Source: Ophiura sarsii
Taxonomy: Eukaryota > Echinodermata > Ophiuroidea > Amphilepidida > Ophiuridae
Assembly (NCBI GenBank): GCA_035610835.1
Contig: CM069454.1
Location: 65,487,420 to 65,551,419, forward strand
Length of the DNA: 64,000 nucleotides
Reading direction: 5' to 3'
Shown here: positions 45,479 through 56,624 of the stretch, piece by piece
Layout: each line of letters opens with the position of its first letter
How positions within the stretch are numbered: the first letter of the stretch is position 1
The notes under the pieces: generated by a model
Databases searched by the model: none
The model's input: only the letters and a program-made list of their open reading frames with translations
Told to the model about the DNA's origin: nothing
Translations under genes and position numbers: made by a program

Positions 45479-45551
45479 CAGCACAATTTCATTTTTTTGC
45501 CCCCCCCCCCACCCCCCCCCCCCCCCTAAAATGTTCCTGGATCCGCGCCTG

Positions 45552-46190
45552 GGAACTCATAACAAAAGGGTTTGTAACATGATTCGAACTGGAATAATCC
45601 GCATTCACCTTCAAGCTATAATAGTTGACACCAGCACTATACTGATTTTACCAAACTAGGAATGGAGTTTAGGTTAATTAGGCCGTAAGGATGGAGATCG
45701 AGACTTCCCCAACATACTCAAGCAAATAGCTGATGACCAGAAGGAGTGGTTGCTACAAATAGGGTATCGTTGGAGCTTTCCATTGATATGTAACACACGT
45801 CAGTCAACACAATAAGTAACTGACCAGGTAATAAATGTGCTGATAAGAGTATAACTGTATAATCCCTACATAAACATATAATAATACAAATCATTTATGA
45901 AGCGCTATAAAAAGAACACAGCGCTACATGTAGTACATAAAAACAAGGAAAACAGGGTAACAAATTATGTTGGAAACAGATAGGATTTAGGTGCACTTGT
46001 ATTACCCGGTCAGTTACATGTTATGTTGGCTGTATTTGTCACAAGATATGTGAATTATTACAGGTGGTTAGGGGGAAATGTCCGTTCTAATGAAATATAT
46101 GAATTATAGACGTCGTACACTAGTTTCGTCAATTTAATAGAGGGCGTGCTTTAACACCTATAATAGATGGTACAGGAGGCCAGGGGTGTC
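45552..46190. other. no gene recognised
   Basis: AT-rich. A 5' LTR for the BEL/Pao element could lie here or just right of it, but I cannot define one. Confidence 0.3.
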
Positions 46191-47017
46191 TGACGTGAAT
46201 CTACCAGATTTAGGATAATCCAGATCATCAATATGGCGAAAGAAAACATGAGAATGCCTCTGAATATATGCCTCATCTGTCGCCACAAATAGACATAAAT
46301 AAAGAAGACCCAGATAGGATAGCATTTACAAGACAGTGCATGAAATCATATCAGTGCAGAGTCTAAAAGATCCTCATTATTACAACAAGCAATGATGCAC
46401 GAATTGTGTTAGCAACAAGCCCAGAAGCTTTAATACGTACCAATGAGATTAAGCAGAAACACGAGAGCTGTCAAAACGCTTAAAAGAAGAAGTTGCAAGA
46501 CAAAATATAAAAGAAACTGCACGTAAAATGGAAGAAGAAATGAGAAGCAAAAGCCGCACGCCTACAATTCCAAAACAAACAAAAATTGATGAGGAAGAGG
46601 CAAGGCTGGAGGAATTGGAGATAAGGGTGCAAATGAAGCAGAATACAAAGCTGCCAAAGCTATTACGAATGTATTGAGGTCGTCCTCCTCGTTGAGCGTG
46701 AAAGGCTTCAAGCCATGTGATGTTAAGGAAAAGGATGGATCAATAATGTCAGGTAGAAGATCACAAACCAAACCGGAAGATCTGCCGTGCCGTGAAACCC
46801 AAGGAAGTCTGCCCTATTGTGAACCATAACAGTTATGTATATACCAAGCTCCACATGTGAACACAACTCAAACACGAGCTGTCACACAAGATCGCCACTT
46901 GGTTGGCTAGTATATACGGAGTGATCAGCAGGAATACTGAAAAGGCTTTTTGTGTTCATTTCAGCAAGGTGACGAGTACCACCACTATATATATATACTA
47001 GATTTTGACGAGAGGAT
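46190..47017 (+). pseudogene. probable gag region of a BEL/Pao retrotransposon, decayed
   Basis: The stretch 46440-46680 reads as interrupted Lys/Glu-rich segments such as AKLEELEIR-like coiled-coil pieces in different frames, as often seen in BEL/Pao gag. Stops and shifts are frequent. The assignment rests mainly on position directly upstream of the Pao polymerase remains. No LTR is identified. Confidence 0.35.
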
Positions 47018-47321
47018 CAGTGGCGTAGCTCAGGGGGAAGGTTGCCCCCCTGACGGATTTTGTTGTGCCCCCGCCGCCCTTTGTGCCCCCGCCCCACTCT
47101 CCGGATGCAGTGCTTATATGCGCTATAACCATTTAAAAATAACCATTTTTCTCCTGGTTTTTATAAATAAAGAAAAATTTGATAGAAAAAATTGATTAAA
47201 ACCCTGAGAATTGACCATTAGGCCTATATGGTGACTGGGCTGCTTTTTGGACTGTGCGATTTTTTTACCGTGTGAAATTTTGTAACCGTGCAATTTTTTT
47301 TACCCCCCCCCCCCCCCCCCA

Positions 47322-47352
<31 letters not shown>

Positions 47353-47457
47353 TACGTGAAATTCACAAGCTGACTGACTGGGGAAAAATTTGGGGCAACC
47401 TTTTACGAAATTCTTTGAAATCTTGCCCCCCTGAAAAAAATCCTAGCTACGCCACTG
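47018..47457. mobile_element. hAT-like element 1 with 8-bp target duplication
   Basis: CAGTGGCGTAGCTCAGGG at the left and CCTAGCTACGCCACTG at the right are terminal inverted repeats. GAGAGGAT stands immediately outside both ends (47010-47017 and 47458-47465). An 8-bp duplication and CAG...CTG ends are hallmarks of hAT transposons. It is non-coding, with C runs and a CA repeat, and inserted in the BEL/Pao remains. Confidence 0.9.
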
Positions 47458-47465
47458 GAGAGGAT

Positions 47466-47774
47466 AGAAGACACAGTCCATCCATCTGTTGAGGACAAGC
47501 GGTTCATTAAACATTGGAAGAATCAATTACTCGAGAGGACAATGGACACTTCAGTCAGGACGGCTCTTCCCTTCAGTAATGCCTAACAACAAAATCCAAG
47601 ACGAAGCTTTTGCGCAACGACTAAGAACGAAACTGTTGAAAGATGATCGTTTACATCACAGTACAGCCAGTTTATTGAAAATGTAGAAGCCAAAGGATTC
47701 ACGGGAAAAGTTCCGGAAGGAGAGTTGACTCGTGAAGACCGAAAGCTATGGTATGTGCCCAGTGGCGTAGCTCA

Positions 47775-47823
<49 letters not shown>

Positions 47824-48640
47824 GGGGAATGCCCCCCCCCCCCCCTGACGAAAAAACCCGATTTGTGCCCCCGCCCCCCACCACCCTAAAAAATTTAAAA
47901 AAAGGGGTGAGAAAAAAAGGAAATAGGAAAAAATTGAGAAAAAAGACCGAGGTTATTAGCCAAATAGAAGGCAAAATTGTACATGTAGTACATTTACTAT
48001 GCGATTTTTTTGTGACTGAGCGATTTTTTTGGACTGTGCGAATTTTTTTGACCTCACCCCCCCACTTACGGTAAGTCACTAGAAGAAAAAAAATTGGGGC
48101 AACCTTTTACGAAAATTTTAGAAATCTTGCCCCCCCCCCCTGAAAAAAATCCTAGCTACGCCACTGTATGTGCCACACCATGGCGTATTTAACCCACACA
48201 AAGAGAAAATTAGAGTGATGTATAATTGTCCAGCTAGCTACAAAGAAACATCACTAAATGACCAGTTGCTACAGGGGCCGGACCTAACATACAGACTGTG
48301 CGGAGTGTTACTACGATGGCGAAAAGAACCAGTTGCCGTTATTGCAGACATAGAAAGCTTGTTCTACCAGGTACGGGTTAGGAAAGAGGACTGCGACATC
48401 ATGCGGTACCTATGGTGGCCTTGCGGTGACCTCACAAATCAAGTGAAAGAATATAGGATGTTAGTACACATCTTTGGTGCAGTATCTTCACCTAGCAGTG
48501 CCAAGTCCACAAGTAGCAGATATAATTTATAATGAATTCTATGTTGATGATATGCTGAAGTAATTTCCATCTGAACAAGAAGTAGTAGAAGTATCTCTAG
48601 ACCTCAAAGAAACGCTCATTAAAGGAGGGTTTAAGCTCAC
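47466..48640 (+). pseudogene. BEL/Pao retrotransposon pol: reverse transcriptase part, decayed and interrupted
   Basis: The coding remains run 47466-47759 and 48175-48640, split by hAT-like element 2. Right of the insertion the readable pieces HHGVFNPHKEKIRVMYN, SLNDQLLQGPDLT and EPVAVIADIESLFYQVRV are typical of the BEL/Pao reverse transcriptase, including the acidic D of AD-I-E that sits at the first catalytic position. An EFYVDDM-like YVDD motif is readable just after the frame breaks (near 48535-48555). Stops and shifts show it is inactive. Confidence 0.85.
47760..48166. mobile_element. hAT-like element 2 with 8-bp target duplication
   Basis: It has the same family of ends as element 1. 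TATGTGCC stands immediately outside both ends (47752-47759 and 48167-48174). It contains a 46-base G run (47775-47820) followed by a C run. The interior (TGTGACTGAGCGATTTTTTT, TGGGGCAACCTTTTACGAAA) matches element 1. Confidence 0.9.
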
Positions 48641-49199
48641 AAAATGGTTGAGTAACAGCAGGAAGGTGATAGAAGCTATACCACAAGACGATCGAGCAAA
48701 GCAAGTACAGAATCTTATCAACTTAGATCAAAATTCTCTACCCGCTGAAAGAGTTCTCAAAGTAAGATGGGACGTGGAGAATGACGCGGCTTCACCGCTA
48801 ATCAAGTAAACAAACCTCCAACAAGAAGAAACATCTTAGCGCTAGCTGTAGTAGAGAGTGTATGATCCCTCAGGGATGGTCCCACCATATGTATTGAAAG
48901 CAAAGGGAATTCTACAAACACTGTGTCAAAGAAAGATAGGTTTGGGATGAAGAGATCCCTACAGAGCAGAGACGAGAATGGGAATTGTGGCAACGTGACC
49001 TTCCCAAGATAGAAGAAGTGAAGTAAGCCATATGTATGAAGACAGCTGCAGTAGTAAACCCAGACCAAGTACAAATTCAACACTGCGAGATTGGATATGG
49101 AACCGTCAGCTACTTCAGATACGTTAAGGGAACGAGAGTGCACTGTGCATTTGTATTGAAGGCGAGAGTGACACCATTAAAGAAAACAATTCAATCTCA

Positions 49200-49445
49200 C
49201 GCCTTGAGCTCACGGCTGCAACCGTAATGATAAGAATCAACAACATGTTGAAGAGAGAGCTAAGAATGCACATTGACGAGACATATTACTGGACAGATAG
49301 CCAGACCGTAAGATACATTAATAACGAAGCATCGAGATTCCAGACGTTTGTACATGTAGCGAATCGTATGGAAACCATCCGACAATGGTCCAACCCTGTT
49401 CAGTGGATTTACGTGCCCACCGACCTCAACCCAGCCGAGAACTGA
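49200..49445 (+). pseudogene. BEL/Pao RNase H-like part, decayed
   Basis: The peptide contains YYWTDSQTVRYINNE and WIYVPTDLNPAE, the usual RNase H segments of BEL/Pao pol (D-S in the WTDS motif and the final P-x-DLNPA). The region from 48640 to 49200 is too broken to read with confidence. Confidence 0.75.
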
Positions 49446-49987
49446 TGATGGACAGATTGCTGACAAATGAAAGATGGTTTATTGGCTCGAAGTTCCTGTG
49501 GAAAGACAATAATGACTGGCCAACATGTGCTGTCAACCAACTAAAGCCTCACTACTGAAGACCCTGAAGTAAGGAAGTCAACGTATCAAGGATCTTGTGT
49601 TAATGCGAAAAAGGTCCACGCTGACGCCGTGAAGGTAGAAAATAAGACTATGTGAATACACTACTCAATCATTACTCCAGATGGAAGAGTCTGAAGAGAG
49701 CAGTCGCATGGTGGCTATGCCTCAAAGACTTCTTACAGCAAAGAATCAAGAATCCTACTGAACCGAAATATCAGTAAATCGAAAGCCTTGACACCTGATG
49801 AAGTGAAAGGAGCTGAAGAGGCAATTCTGAAGTATGTACAACAAAAAACATTCCACAAGGAAATATCGGTTCTTCAAAGTCACACCAAGAATACTATTAA
49901 ATCAAGTGAAAGGAAGGATGCTGTAGGCCTACACAACAGGAGCCATGAGAACCAGAGAATGATTCCAAAGACAGTAGCATTCTGAGC

Positions 49988-50405
49988 TTAGATCCAGAAT
50001 TTGATGTTGATGGTCTGCTAAGAGTAGGGGTAATACTTAGAAAGGCACCCATAGCTTACCAGGTAAGGCATCCGATAATGTTTCCCAAAGATTCTCACAT
50101 TTCGCATCTAATCATCAGACATACTCATGAAGCGCTTCATCACCAAGAAAGAGATCATGTAATGGCTGAGTTGAGACAGCGTTATGGATTATCAATGCCA
50201 ATACCTGGTTAAGAAGTTAGTGAAAGGTTGTGTTGTATGCCGAAAGTACCAAGTCAGCAGAGGTGTACAGAAGATGGCAGACCTGCCAACGTGCCGTTTA
50301 CAACCAAATGAACCACCCTTCTCTAGATCGGGTATAGATCATTTTGGACCGTTGTTTGTCAAGACTGAACGCCTGGACTGGAGTCAAATTCCTGTATTAA
50401 TGCAC
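49988..50405 (+). pseudogene. BEL/Pao integrase N-terminal part, decayed
   Basis: HLIIRHTHEALHHQ followed about 30 residues later by GCVVCRKYQ forms the His-His-Cys-Cys zinc segment of integrase, with a frame break between the two halves. SRSGIDHFGPLFVK after it is the start of the catalytic core with its first Asp. Nothing further of the core is present, so the element is truncated at about 50405. No 3' LTR was recognised. Confidence 0.75.
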
Positions 50406-50830
50406 TAAGGAGGTTCTTAGCATAGGTCATGTAGGGGTCATTAGAGGTCAATCTGTGTACATCCCATGTTACCCATAAGATTATTGTCACCAAGCTTGTT
50501 TGTAATGACCTTTGACCCCTTTCTGTCAACACTTTAAACTATTTATTGCTGTGTTGGGAATAACGCAATCTGAGGCAATCGGAGAATCAATAAATGGCGG
50601 TCAATCTGAGGAGCTCTACAATGGCGGTCTGTGGACAGGTAATAACAAGTGGGAGAAATGTGTGACTTTGCACAGGGACTTTTTAAAGATGTCTTAAGGG
50701 TCACATATAAAAAAAAAGTGTCTGGCTCCTTCACTTCTGGGTGATTTCAAGAACTTTTTGATATCCCCTCGTATAGTAATAGAGAGATACCGTATTAGAT
50801 GAATGTGTAGATTTATGAATCGCTTTACTC
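50405..50830. other. junction between BEL/Pao and LINE remains
   Basis: It contains AGGTCAT/TGACCTTTGACCC half-site-like pieces (50425-50520). No gene. Confidence 0.35.
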
Positions 50831-51312
50831 TTCACGGAATGTATGTAATAATGCCATAGTAGAATATTTTGCTAATGCAAAGAGTGATTGTACATTATCT
50901 GAAGACGATGCAGCCATGTGCGATAAATCTATAACAAAGGACGAACTATTTTCAGCAGCTAAATCTATGAAAAGTAACAAAGCTCCTGGTCCTGATGGAC
51001 TACCCATTGAATTTTATATTCATGTCTGGAATAAGATCTCCAATTTTGTTTTTGAATCATGTGAAGAAGCATTATCAAAGGATGAGCTTTCAACCTTCCA
51101 GTCAAGAGCGATTATAAGACTCATTTACAAGAAAAGAGATAGAAAAATTGGAGACCCATAAGTCTGTTGAATACGGACTATAAGATCCTAACAACTGCCT
51201 TCTCGAAAAGACTGCAACAAATTCTGCAAGAAAAAATCAATAATGATCAAACCGCTTACATCAAAGGTTGTTATATTGGTGAGAACATCAGACTTATTAA
51301 CGATATTATTGA
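50830..51312 (+). pseudogene. L1/Tx1-type LINE reverse transcriptase, segment 1
   Basis: The frame contains ELFSAAKSMKSNKAPGPDGL with PIEFYIHVWNKI, the usual start of an L1/Tx1 reverse transcriptase (S-x-K-APGPDG-L). In the next frame a shifted continuation reads LLNTDYKILTTAF and YIKGCYIGENIRL. One shift is near 51160. Segments 2 and 3 continue the same element after two insertions. Confidence 0.85.
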
Positions 51313-51316
51313 TTAT

Positions 51317-51776
51317 TATTTATATCAGGCTTTTTAACGGTACAATAAAACTGTGTATTCAATATTGTTTAACCAAAGTTCACGGATGCATCCGATATTC
51401 TAAAAATATTGCCGTCCAATATTTTTAGTCTCATACCCATTATTTGTTCGTTACGAATATTTGGCTATACTATTGTATACAAAGGCGCTCACGCAACTTT
51501 AGCGTTTATTAAGCATGCAGTCGAGACTAATTTTCGCTGATTGCATGGTTTTCGCAAATACATGTTATTAGCTTAATGAAGCTGGCTTACGTGGGGATTC
51601 ACTATGAAAACAACAAATCAACAAGTTTGCAAAATGTCGGAACCGCAGAAGACTCCGGGAGATTCGCTTCTCTAAGTGATGATGATTTTAACGAACTTTT
51701 GCATTTAACAAAGATATTGCAAATACAATAAAATCAACACGCAACGCAACTGTAGGTAAAAGCCTGATATAAATAA
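51317..51776. mobile_element. MITE inserted in the LINE, TTATATCAGGCTTTT ends
   Basis: TTATTTATATCAGGCTTTT at 51317-51335 is inverted at 51758-51776. It interrupts the LINE right after the YIGENIRL region. It is non-coding. Confidence 0.75.
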
Positions 51777-51784
51777 TAATAATA

Positions 51785-51924
51785 ATATTGGATGACTTAT
51801 TTTCGGGTGATACAAGAAAATATTGCACGAGCTATAAAAAATATTGCACTCGTCTCCGACTCGTGCAATATTTTTTATAGCTCGTGCAATATTTTCTTGT
51901 ATCACCCTCAAAGCCATCCAATAT
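51785..51924. mobile_element. foldback element with perfect 45-bp stem
   Basis: 51805-51849 and 51863-51907 are perfect inverted repeats of 45 bp with a 13-base loop. Outside them ATATTGGATG/CATCCAATAT gives a weaker outer stem. The stem itself contains AAAATATTGCAC twice. It lies next to the MITE, inside the LINE. Confidence 0.85.
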
Positions 51925-52693
51925 CATATAAATATTCTACGGAAAATAACCCTTCAGGCTCTATTATCTTTTTAGACTTCGAAAAGGCATTTGACAGTCT
52001 GGGAATGGAACTTCATTTTTGAAGCTCTAAAGAAATTTAAATGTGGATCCAATTTTATAACCTATGTTAAATCCATTTATAGTAAATGCTCTAGTTGTAT
52101 AATAAATAAAGGGTGGAAGTCTAGATATTTCAGTCTATCCAGAGGCATTCGACAAGGATGCTCACTATCAGCTTTACTATTGGTTATCTCAGTAGAAATA
52201 CTAACATGTAATATCAGAAATAATCGTAATATTAAAGCTTTTAACATACCAGATAACAAAATACCGTACAATTGGCGCTCACAAGAAACTGAAATTAAGA
52301 TAAGCCAGGTAGCTGATGATACGACACTATTTACGAGAGATCAACAGTCAACTTTTGAAGTTATTAAGACTATTGAATGCTTTAGTAAAGTTTCTGGATT
52401 TAAATTAAATATGCTTAAATCTGAAGGCATATGGCTTAATAATAATAAACCAATTCCAGCGAACAGTATGTATAGTTTACATTGGAGATATATGTACAAA
52501 AACCAGTTTCATGTCAGTTCAATCAATAAAATATAAACTGGGTTATTTGACGTATCTTCATGATTATAAAATCATACTTGATAGCTTACCCAAACCATGG
52601 CGAACCATTTGGAAGAGTCAAGACCATGAAGACAATGGTAATTGTAAAAAAGATGGAAATTCATTTCAATGGAATGGAGAACATTACACTCGA
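51925..52693 (+). pseudogene. L1/Tx1-type LINE reverse transcriptase, segment 2
   Basis: The readable peptides SGSIIFLDFEKAFDS (first catalytic Asp), YFSLSRGIRQGCSLSALL and QVADDTTLF (the ADD motif) follow the order of the palm of a LINE reverse transcriptase. A shift lies near 52000-52020. The frame continues to KVSGFKLNMLKSEGIWLN and then breaks. Confidence 0.85.
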
Positions 52694-52695
52694 TA

Positions 52696-53235
52696 GGGTG
52701 AGTCAAAAAGAAGTTTACCCGGATTGGTGATGTTTTAAAAAGCAAACAAATGACACTCGAGAGTTCAGTAAAGCATAATAACAAGCATTCTCTCCTGCTT
52801 ATTAGGAAAAAGGAATGACACAAATTGAGAATTGCTAAGAGGAGTTATGTCTATTATTTTAATAAAGGTACTCATTTTGCAAGCTGTCCACGGAATACTC
52901 GACCAAACAAATGTAAAGTATGCATTTTAGCTGCGTACTTCCCTATTGACTGAGATTGGGGATGTTTTTCAAAACAAATAAATGACACTTAAAAGTTCAG
53001 CAAAGCATTTATTTACCAAACATACTCTGCTGCTTATTAGAGAAAATCAATGAAACAAATTGATCATTCCAAAATTAGTACCATTATTAAAATAGGCATA
53101 ACTCCTCTTAACAATGATCAATTTGTGTCATTCGTTTTTCCTAATAAGCAGGAGAGAATGCTTTTTAAATATATGCTTTACTGAACTCTCAAGTGTCATT
53201 TGTTTGTTTTTTAAACTTCTTTTTGACTCACCCTG
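52696..53235. mobile_element. inverted-repeat MITE in the LINE, GGGTGAGTCAAAAAG ends
   Basis: GGGTGAGTCAAAAAGAAGTTTA at the left (given here in part) and its complement at the right have TA nearby on both sides (52694-52695 and 53236-53237). Arms of more than 100 bp include ACAAATGACAC and CTGCTTATTAGG. Further inverted pieces lie in the middle (53000-53110). TTTGACTCACCCTGTA also occurs singly at 33709 and 38301. Confidence 0.75.
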
Positions 53236-53237
53236 TA

Positions 53238-53870
53238 ATCTGACTAAAATAACAAGCAAAATGGTTTATTCGATTATAATAGATAATCAGGCTTCTCAAA
53301 CAACTTTCGAAACTTTTTGGAATCGTCGTTTCCAGCGTTAGATTGAATGGAATGATATCTGGCCAAACCACACAATTAACCTAACAAAGCATTTCAAGAT
53401 GGTGGAATTTAATTTCAAACTGTTACACAATTTTTTACCATGTGGAACCCACCTACATAAATGGAATATGTCAAATTCAAATCTAGGTATCGTATACAAT
53501 GTTCAAGATGATTATGAACATGTATTTCCTTCACGTCACCTGTTAAAGAGTTTTTGACCGATATAGCCGAATTAATCTATAAAACGTTCAATCGAAACAT
53601 TAATGTAAACTTCGAAACACTCATTCTGGGTTTCAAGATAAAGAGAGTACGAGACAACGATAATATACATGTCGTTAATACTCTACTTACTTTGGGAAAA
53701 TACACATTTTTTAAAACGTGGTGTAAATTCAGAAACGACAATAGCACACGACAAGAACGAACCTCTACATCATATTCAAAAAAGAGGTGAGACTCTATAC
53801 TGAAATAGCAAAACATATCAAAGACCAAAAGTCTGTGTTGCTACAGTATTTGTGAAAAGCTGTGAAGCCA
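53238..53870 (+). pseudogene. L1/Tx1-type LINE, C-terminal remains
   Basis: Frame-broken pieces such as WNDIWPNHTINLTKHFKMVE, FKLLHNFLPCGTHLHKWNM and GFKIKRVRDNDNIHVVNTLL match the general layout of the region after the reverse transcriptase in Tx1/L1 elements. Stops are frequent. The AT-rich tract to ~54015 may be its 3' end. Confidence 0.65.
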
Positions 53871-54190
53871 ATACTGTACGCATGCACTGAATATTTGATA
53901 TTGATTATTATGCTACCACTATACATGTATATGATTTTCAAAACAATAAGTAATATAAAAGAATCTAGTAAGAATATAGTAAGGATCCAGTTATCAAAAT
54001 AAATTTTGAATTTAAATAAAAATATCGATTTTTAACATAAATCTGTATGTTTGTTATCTTTTTATCTGAAAATGACGTAAACCTTTCACTTATTATAGAA
54101 ATATTGCAACCCATGTGTGTAATGGCATGTTTACTGCTGACGCGGTTTATTCAAATGCACGTTCCGTGTGGTTATGCCTGGTGAATCATT

Positions 54191-54268
54191 TCGTCGCTGT
54201 TCTGACATACCGGCACATCACAACAGAATTAAGTAAAGTGATGTGCCGGTATGTCAGAACAGCGACGA
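54191..54268. other. perfect 31-bp hairpin with 16-nt loop
   Basis: TCGTCGCTGTTCTGACATAC plus the following 11 bases (54191-54221) is exactly complementary to 54238-54268. No terminal flank duplication or second copy in the window was seen. It could be a MITE relic or a hairpin RNA. Sequence alone does not decide. Confidence 0.8.
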
Positions 54269-54269
54269 T

Positions 54270-54826
54270 TTGTTTGCATACAAATAAAGCTATAAGAGGA
54301 TGTATACAATGCATACTCATTAGTTAAATACATGCAATTTAAATACAAAAATTTGATAGGTCACAAACCTATATTAAAGGTATGGTTATGTTCAAATTAA
54401 TTATAGAATATTGGTAGTACATAATGCAAATTAATGAAATAAATAGATAAATACAAAGAAACGTTCCATATCGCTCATACAAAAATGTCCGGAAGTTTAT
54501 GTACAACATATCTGATTAACAGGTTTCCAAGATATAAACATCCCCAGATTTAAATTAAAATGTGTTTTTGACTTGATGCTAATTAAATATGTAAATAATA
54601 CGCAATTTAGGTTAATTTACTCAGTTGTTCTAATGAGTCGTTTGCGGTAATGCATCTGTATCCTTTGTCACCAAACATGACTTCATTGAAAGAAAAGAGG
54701 TATTTTTATAGTAATTTAAGTGAATTTGATGTAAACGGCATTTATGGCAAGTTGCACTGTAGTCAGAGGGCCAATGAAAACAATAGACACTAAATGCGTA
54801 TAGTATTTATGGAACAAATTACCACC
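54270..54826. other. no recognised feature
   Basis: AT-rich, no credible frame. Confidence 0.3.
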
Positions 54827-55235
54827 AACGCATTGGCGGAGCCAGGGGGGGGGGCCTGGGGGGCACGTGCCCCCCGGGTCCCTGGCACCAAAAAAATAAA
54901 AAGGAGAAGAAAAAGAAAGAAAAAGGAGAAGAAAAAGAAAGAAAAAGGAGAAAAAGGAAGAAAGAAAAGAGAAATAGTAGAGGGTATATAGTTCTTTATT
55001 TGTTACATAGTAAGTTTTCATGCCCCCACCCCTTATTTTGTACGTTCCCGGCACAGATCCCGGCATATCAAGGCAATAATGGCGTAGCCAGAGGGTTAAG
55101 AAGGGGCCGACCGCTCCTTCTCCCCTGTCATCCAATTTTGCCATTGTCGCCTCAATTTTGATAAGAGAAATCATAGTTAAATTATGACGTTCAAATACAA
55201 AGATAGCATTTTTCGTTGTAACTTTTATGTGCCCC
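54827..55235. mobile_element. remains of GGCGGAGCCAGGG / GGCGTAGCCAGAGGG-ended elements
   Basis: GCATTGGCGGAGCCAGGGGG at 54830 and AATGGCGTAGCCAGAGGG at 55079 resemble left ends of G-rich marine-invertebrate transposons. A GCCCCCC...CCTGGCTACGCC right end is at 57150-57177. I cannot pair the ends with confidence. Confidence 0.4.
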
Positions 55236-55239
55236 TTCC

Positions 55240-56210
55240 CCCAAAAATAAATTCATTGCAAATTAAGAAGATAGTTTGAAGCCAAAATGTACCTCAATCC
55301 TAGCAAAACCGGGTAAAATAGCAAAACATTTAACAATGAAAGCAGTGTCATAAGGCCAAAATATATCTCAAATGTGGCAAATAAGTATAAAGAAGCCAGG
55401 GGTTTTCGTAAAATAAATAAAATAAAATGTGACATTTTAATACAAGCAACAATGTATCTCAATCTTGGCAAAATTAATGTAAAGAAGTCAATTTTGCGTG
55501 GTTGGTATCTCAATCGCGGCACAATTTATGTAAAATAGCCACAACAAAAATTCGCGCGCTACGCGCGCACGTGATGTGAACGTTAACTTTCATTTTGGAA
55601 TCTAATTTTAAGACAAAATGTATCTCGATCATGACAAAATTAGTTAGTGTTGAGAAGCCAATTGAGAGCCAATTGAGAAGCCAATATTTCGCGCGTTTTG
55701 CTCATGTGCCTCGAAATATTTGCTTTAGTTTTTAAGCTTGTACCAGCGAAAATTGGCAAAATATGTAGAATAGCAAACAAAATTGCGCGCTACGCACGCA
55801 CATGCCCCAAACGATAAGACTTGGGACCAGTCCTTGTGTGACTTCATTTCTTGTTGTCCGTTTCGGGAGAGCCCGAGGGCCGAGCGGGTGGGTGAAAGGT
55901 GGGTGGATGTTTTAGAACCTCAAAATATTTACATTTCTTTTTAGAAGCTTGTTATCAGCAAAAAAAAGTCGCTCAATTATGACAAAATTAGTGTAAAATA
56001 TGCAATTTTGCGCGCTAAGCTCGCATGAACCTTCAAACATTACATTTAGCTTCATAACAAATTAGTTACAAATGTTGTGCGCTACGCGCTAATGTGACTT
56101 AAAACATTAACTTTATCTTTACGAAACTTTTATGACGGCAAGCCTCAACATAGCAAACTGTAAAATAGCACATTTTTCGCGCGCTACGTTAAGGTATCAG
56201 GTCACTTTTT
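55240..56210. repeat. degenerate repeats with GCGCGCTACGCGCGC motifs
   Basis: Variants of GCCAAAATGTACCTCAATC and GGCAAAATTAATGTAAA recur every 60-120 bp. The palindrome-like GCGCGCTACGCGCGC appears at 55552-55570, with eroded forms near 55785, 56010, 56080 and 56180. The same pairing of motifs is inside the element at 10345-10653. Confidence 0.6.
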
Positions 56211-56298
56211 TTCTTTACTTCGTCAATTTATAGGTCATCTGATTATTAATTATTTCAAAAATATATGATTTTGATTTGCAGCTTTAGTTTTCTTTTAA

Positions 56299-56531
56299 AG
56301 GTATATGACCCGATCACTTTTTTTGGGCTATGATCTTTTTTTCACATCAAGATATTTTGGTATCAGAAAGGGGCCAAATTATAGGCTGAAATGTGGTGAA
56401 TTACTGCCAAAGGTGGTTCTAAAAATAGAACCATTGGAGTTATGCAACTCAAACTTTGGAATGCAACAATTTTAAGGATGACCTTTCATGTTAAATAGAA
56501 AACATCAAGTTGAAAATCGGGTCATCTACCT
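56299..56531. mobile_element. TTAA-flanked element D
   Basis: AGGTATATGACCCGATCAC at the left and the inverted ATCGGGTCATCTACCT at the right are flanked by TTAA (56295-56298, 56532-56535). It is a relative of the element at 29080-29435. Confidence 0.7.
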
Positions 56532-56624
56532 TTAAATTAAGATTTTGATATTCATAAAACGTACAAAAAAGAAGATAGAATTACCCAAAAGAAAATGTTT
56601 TTATTACCAGTAATATGTAGCAAA

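Larger units (their letters stand above)
41551..45551. mobile_element. ~4-kb composite element with CAGGCGCGGATCCAGG-type ends
   Basis: CAGGCGCGGATACAGG then a long G run at the left matches, inverted, a long C run then CCTGGATCCGCGCCTG at the right. The interior holds several copies of a ~200-bp repeat and two further insertions (42170-43899 and 44761-45478). No transposase was recognised. Flanks show no exact target duplication, so the boundary call is moderate. Confidence 0.6.

Noticed and set aside
41551..45551. An 8-bp target duplication for the 4-kb composite element
   Set aside because: CAACTCTA and GGAACTCA agree only after a one-base shift, so I do not claim it.
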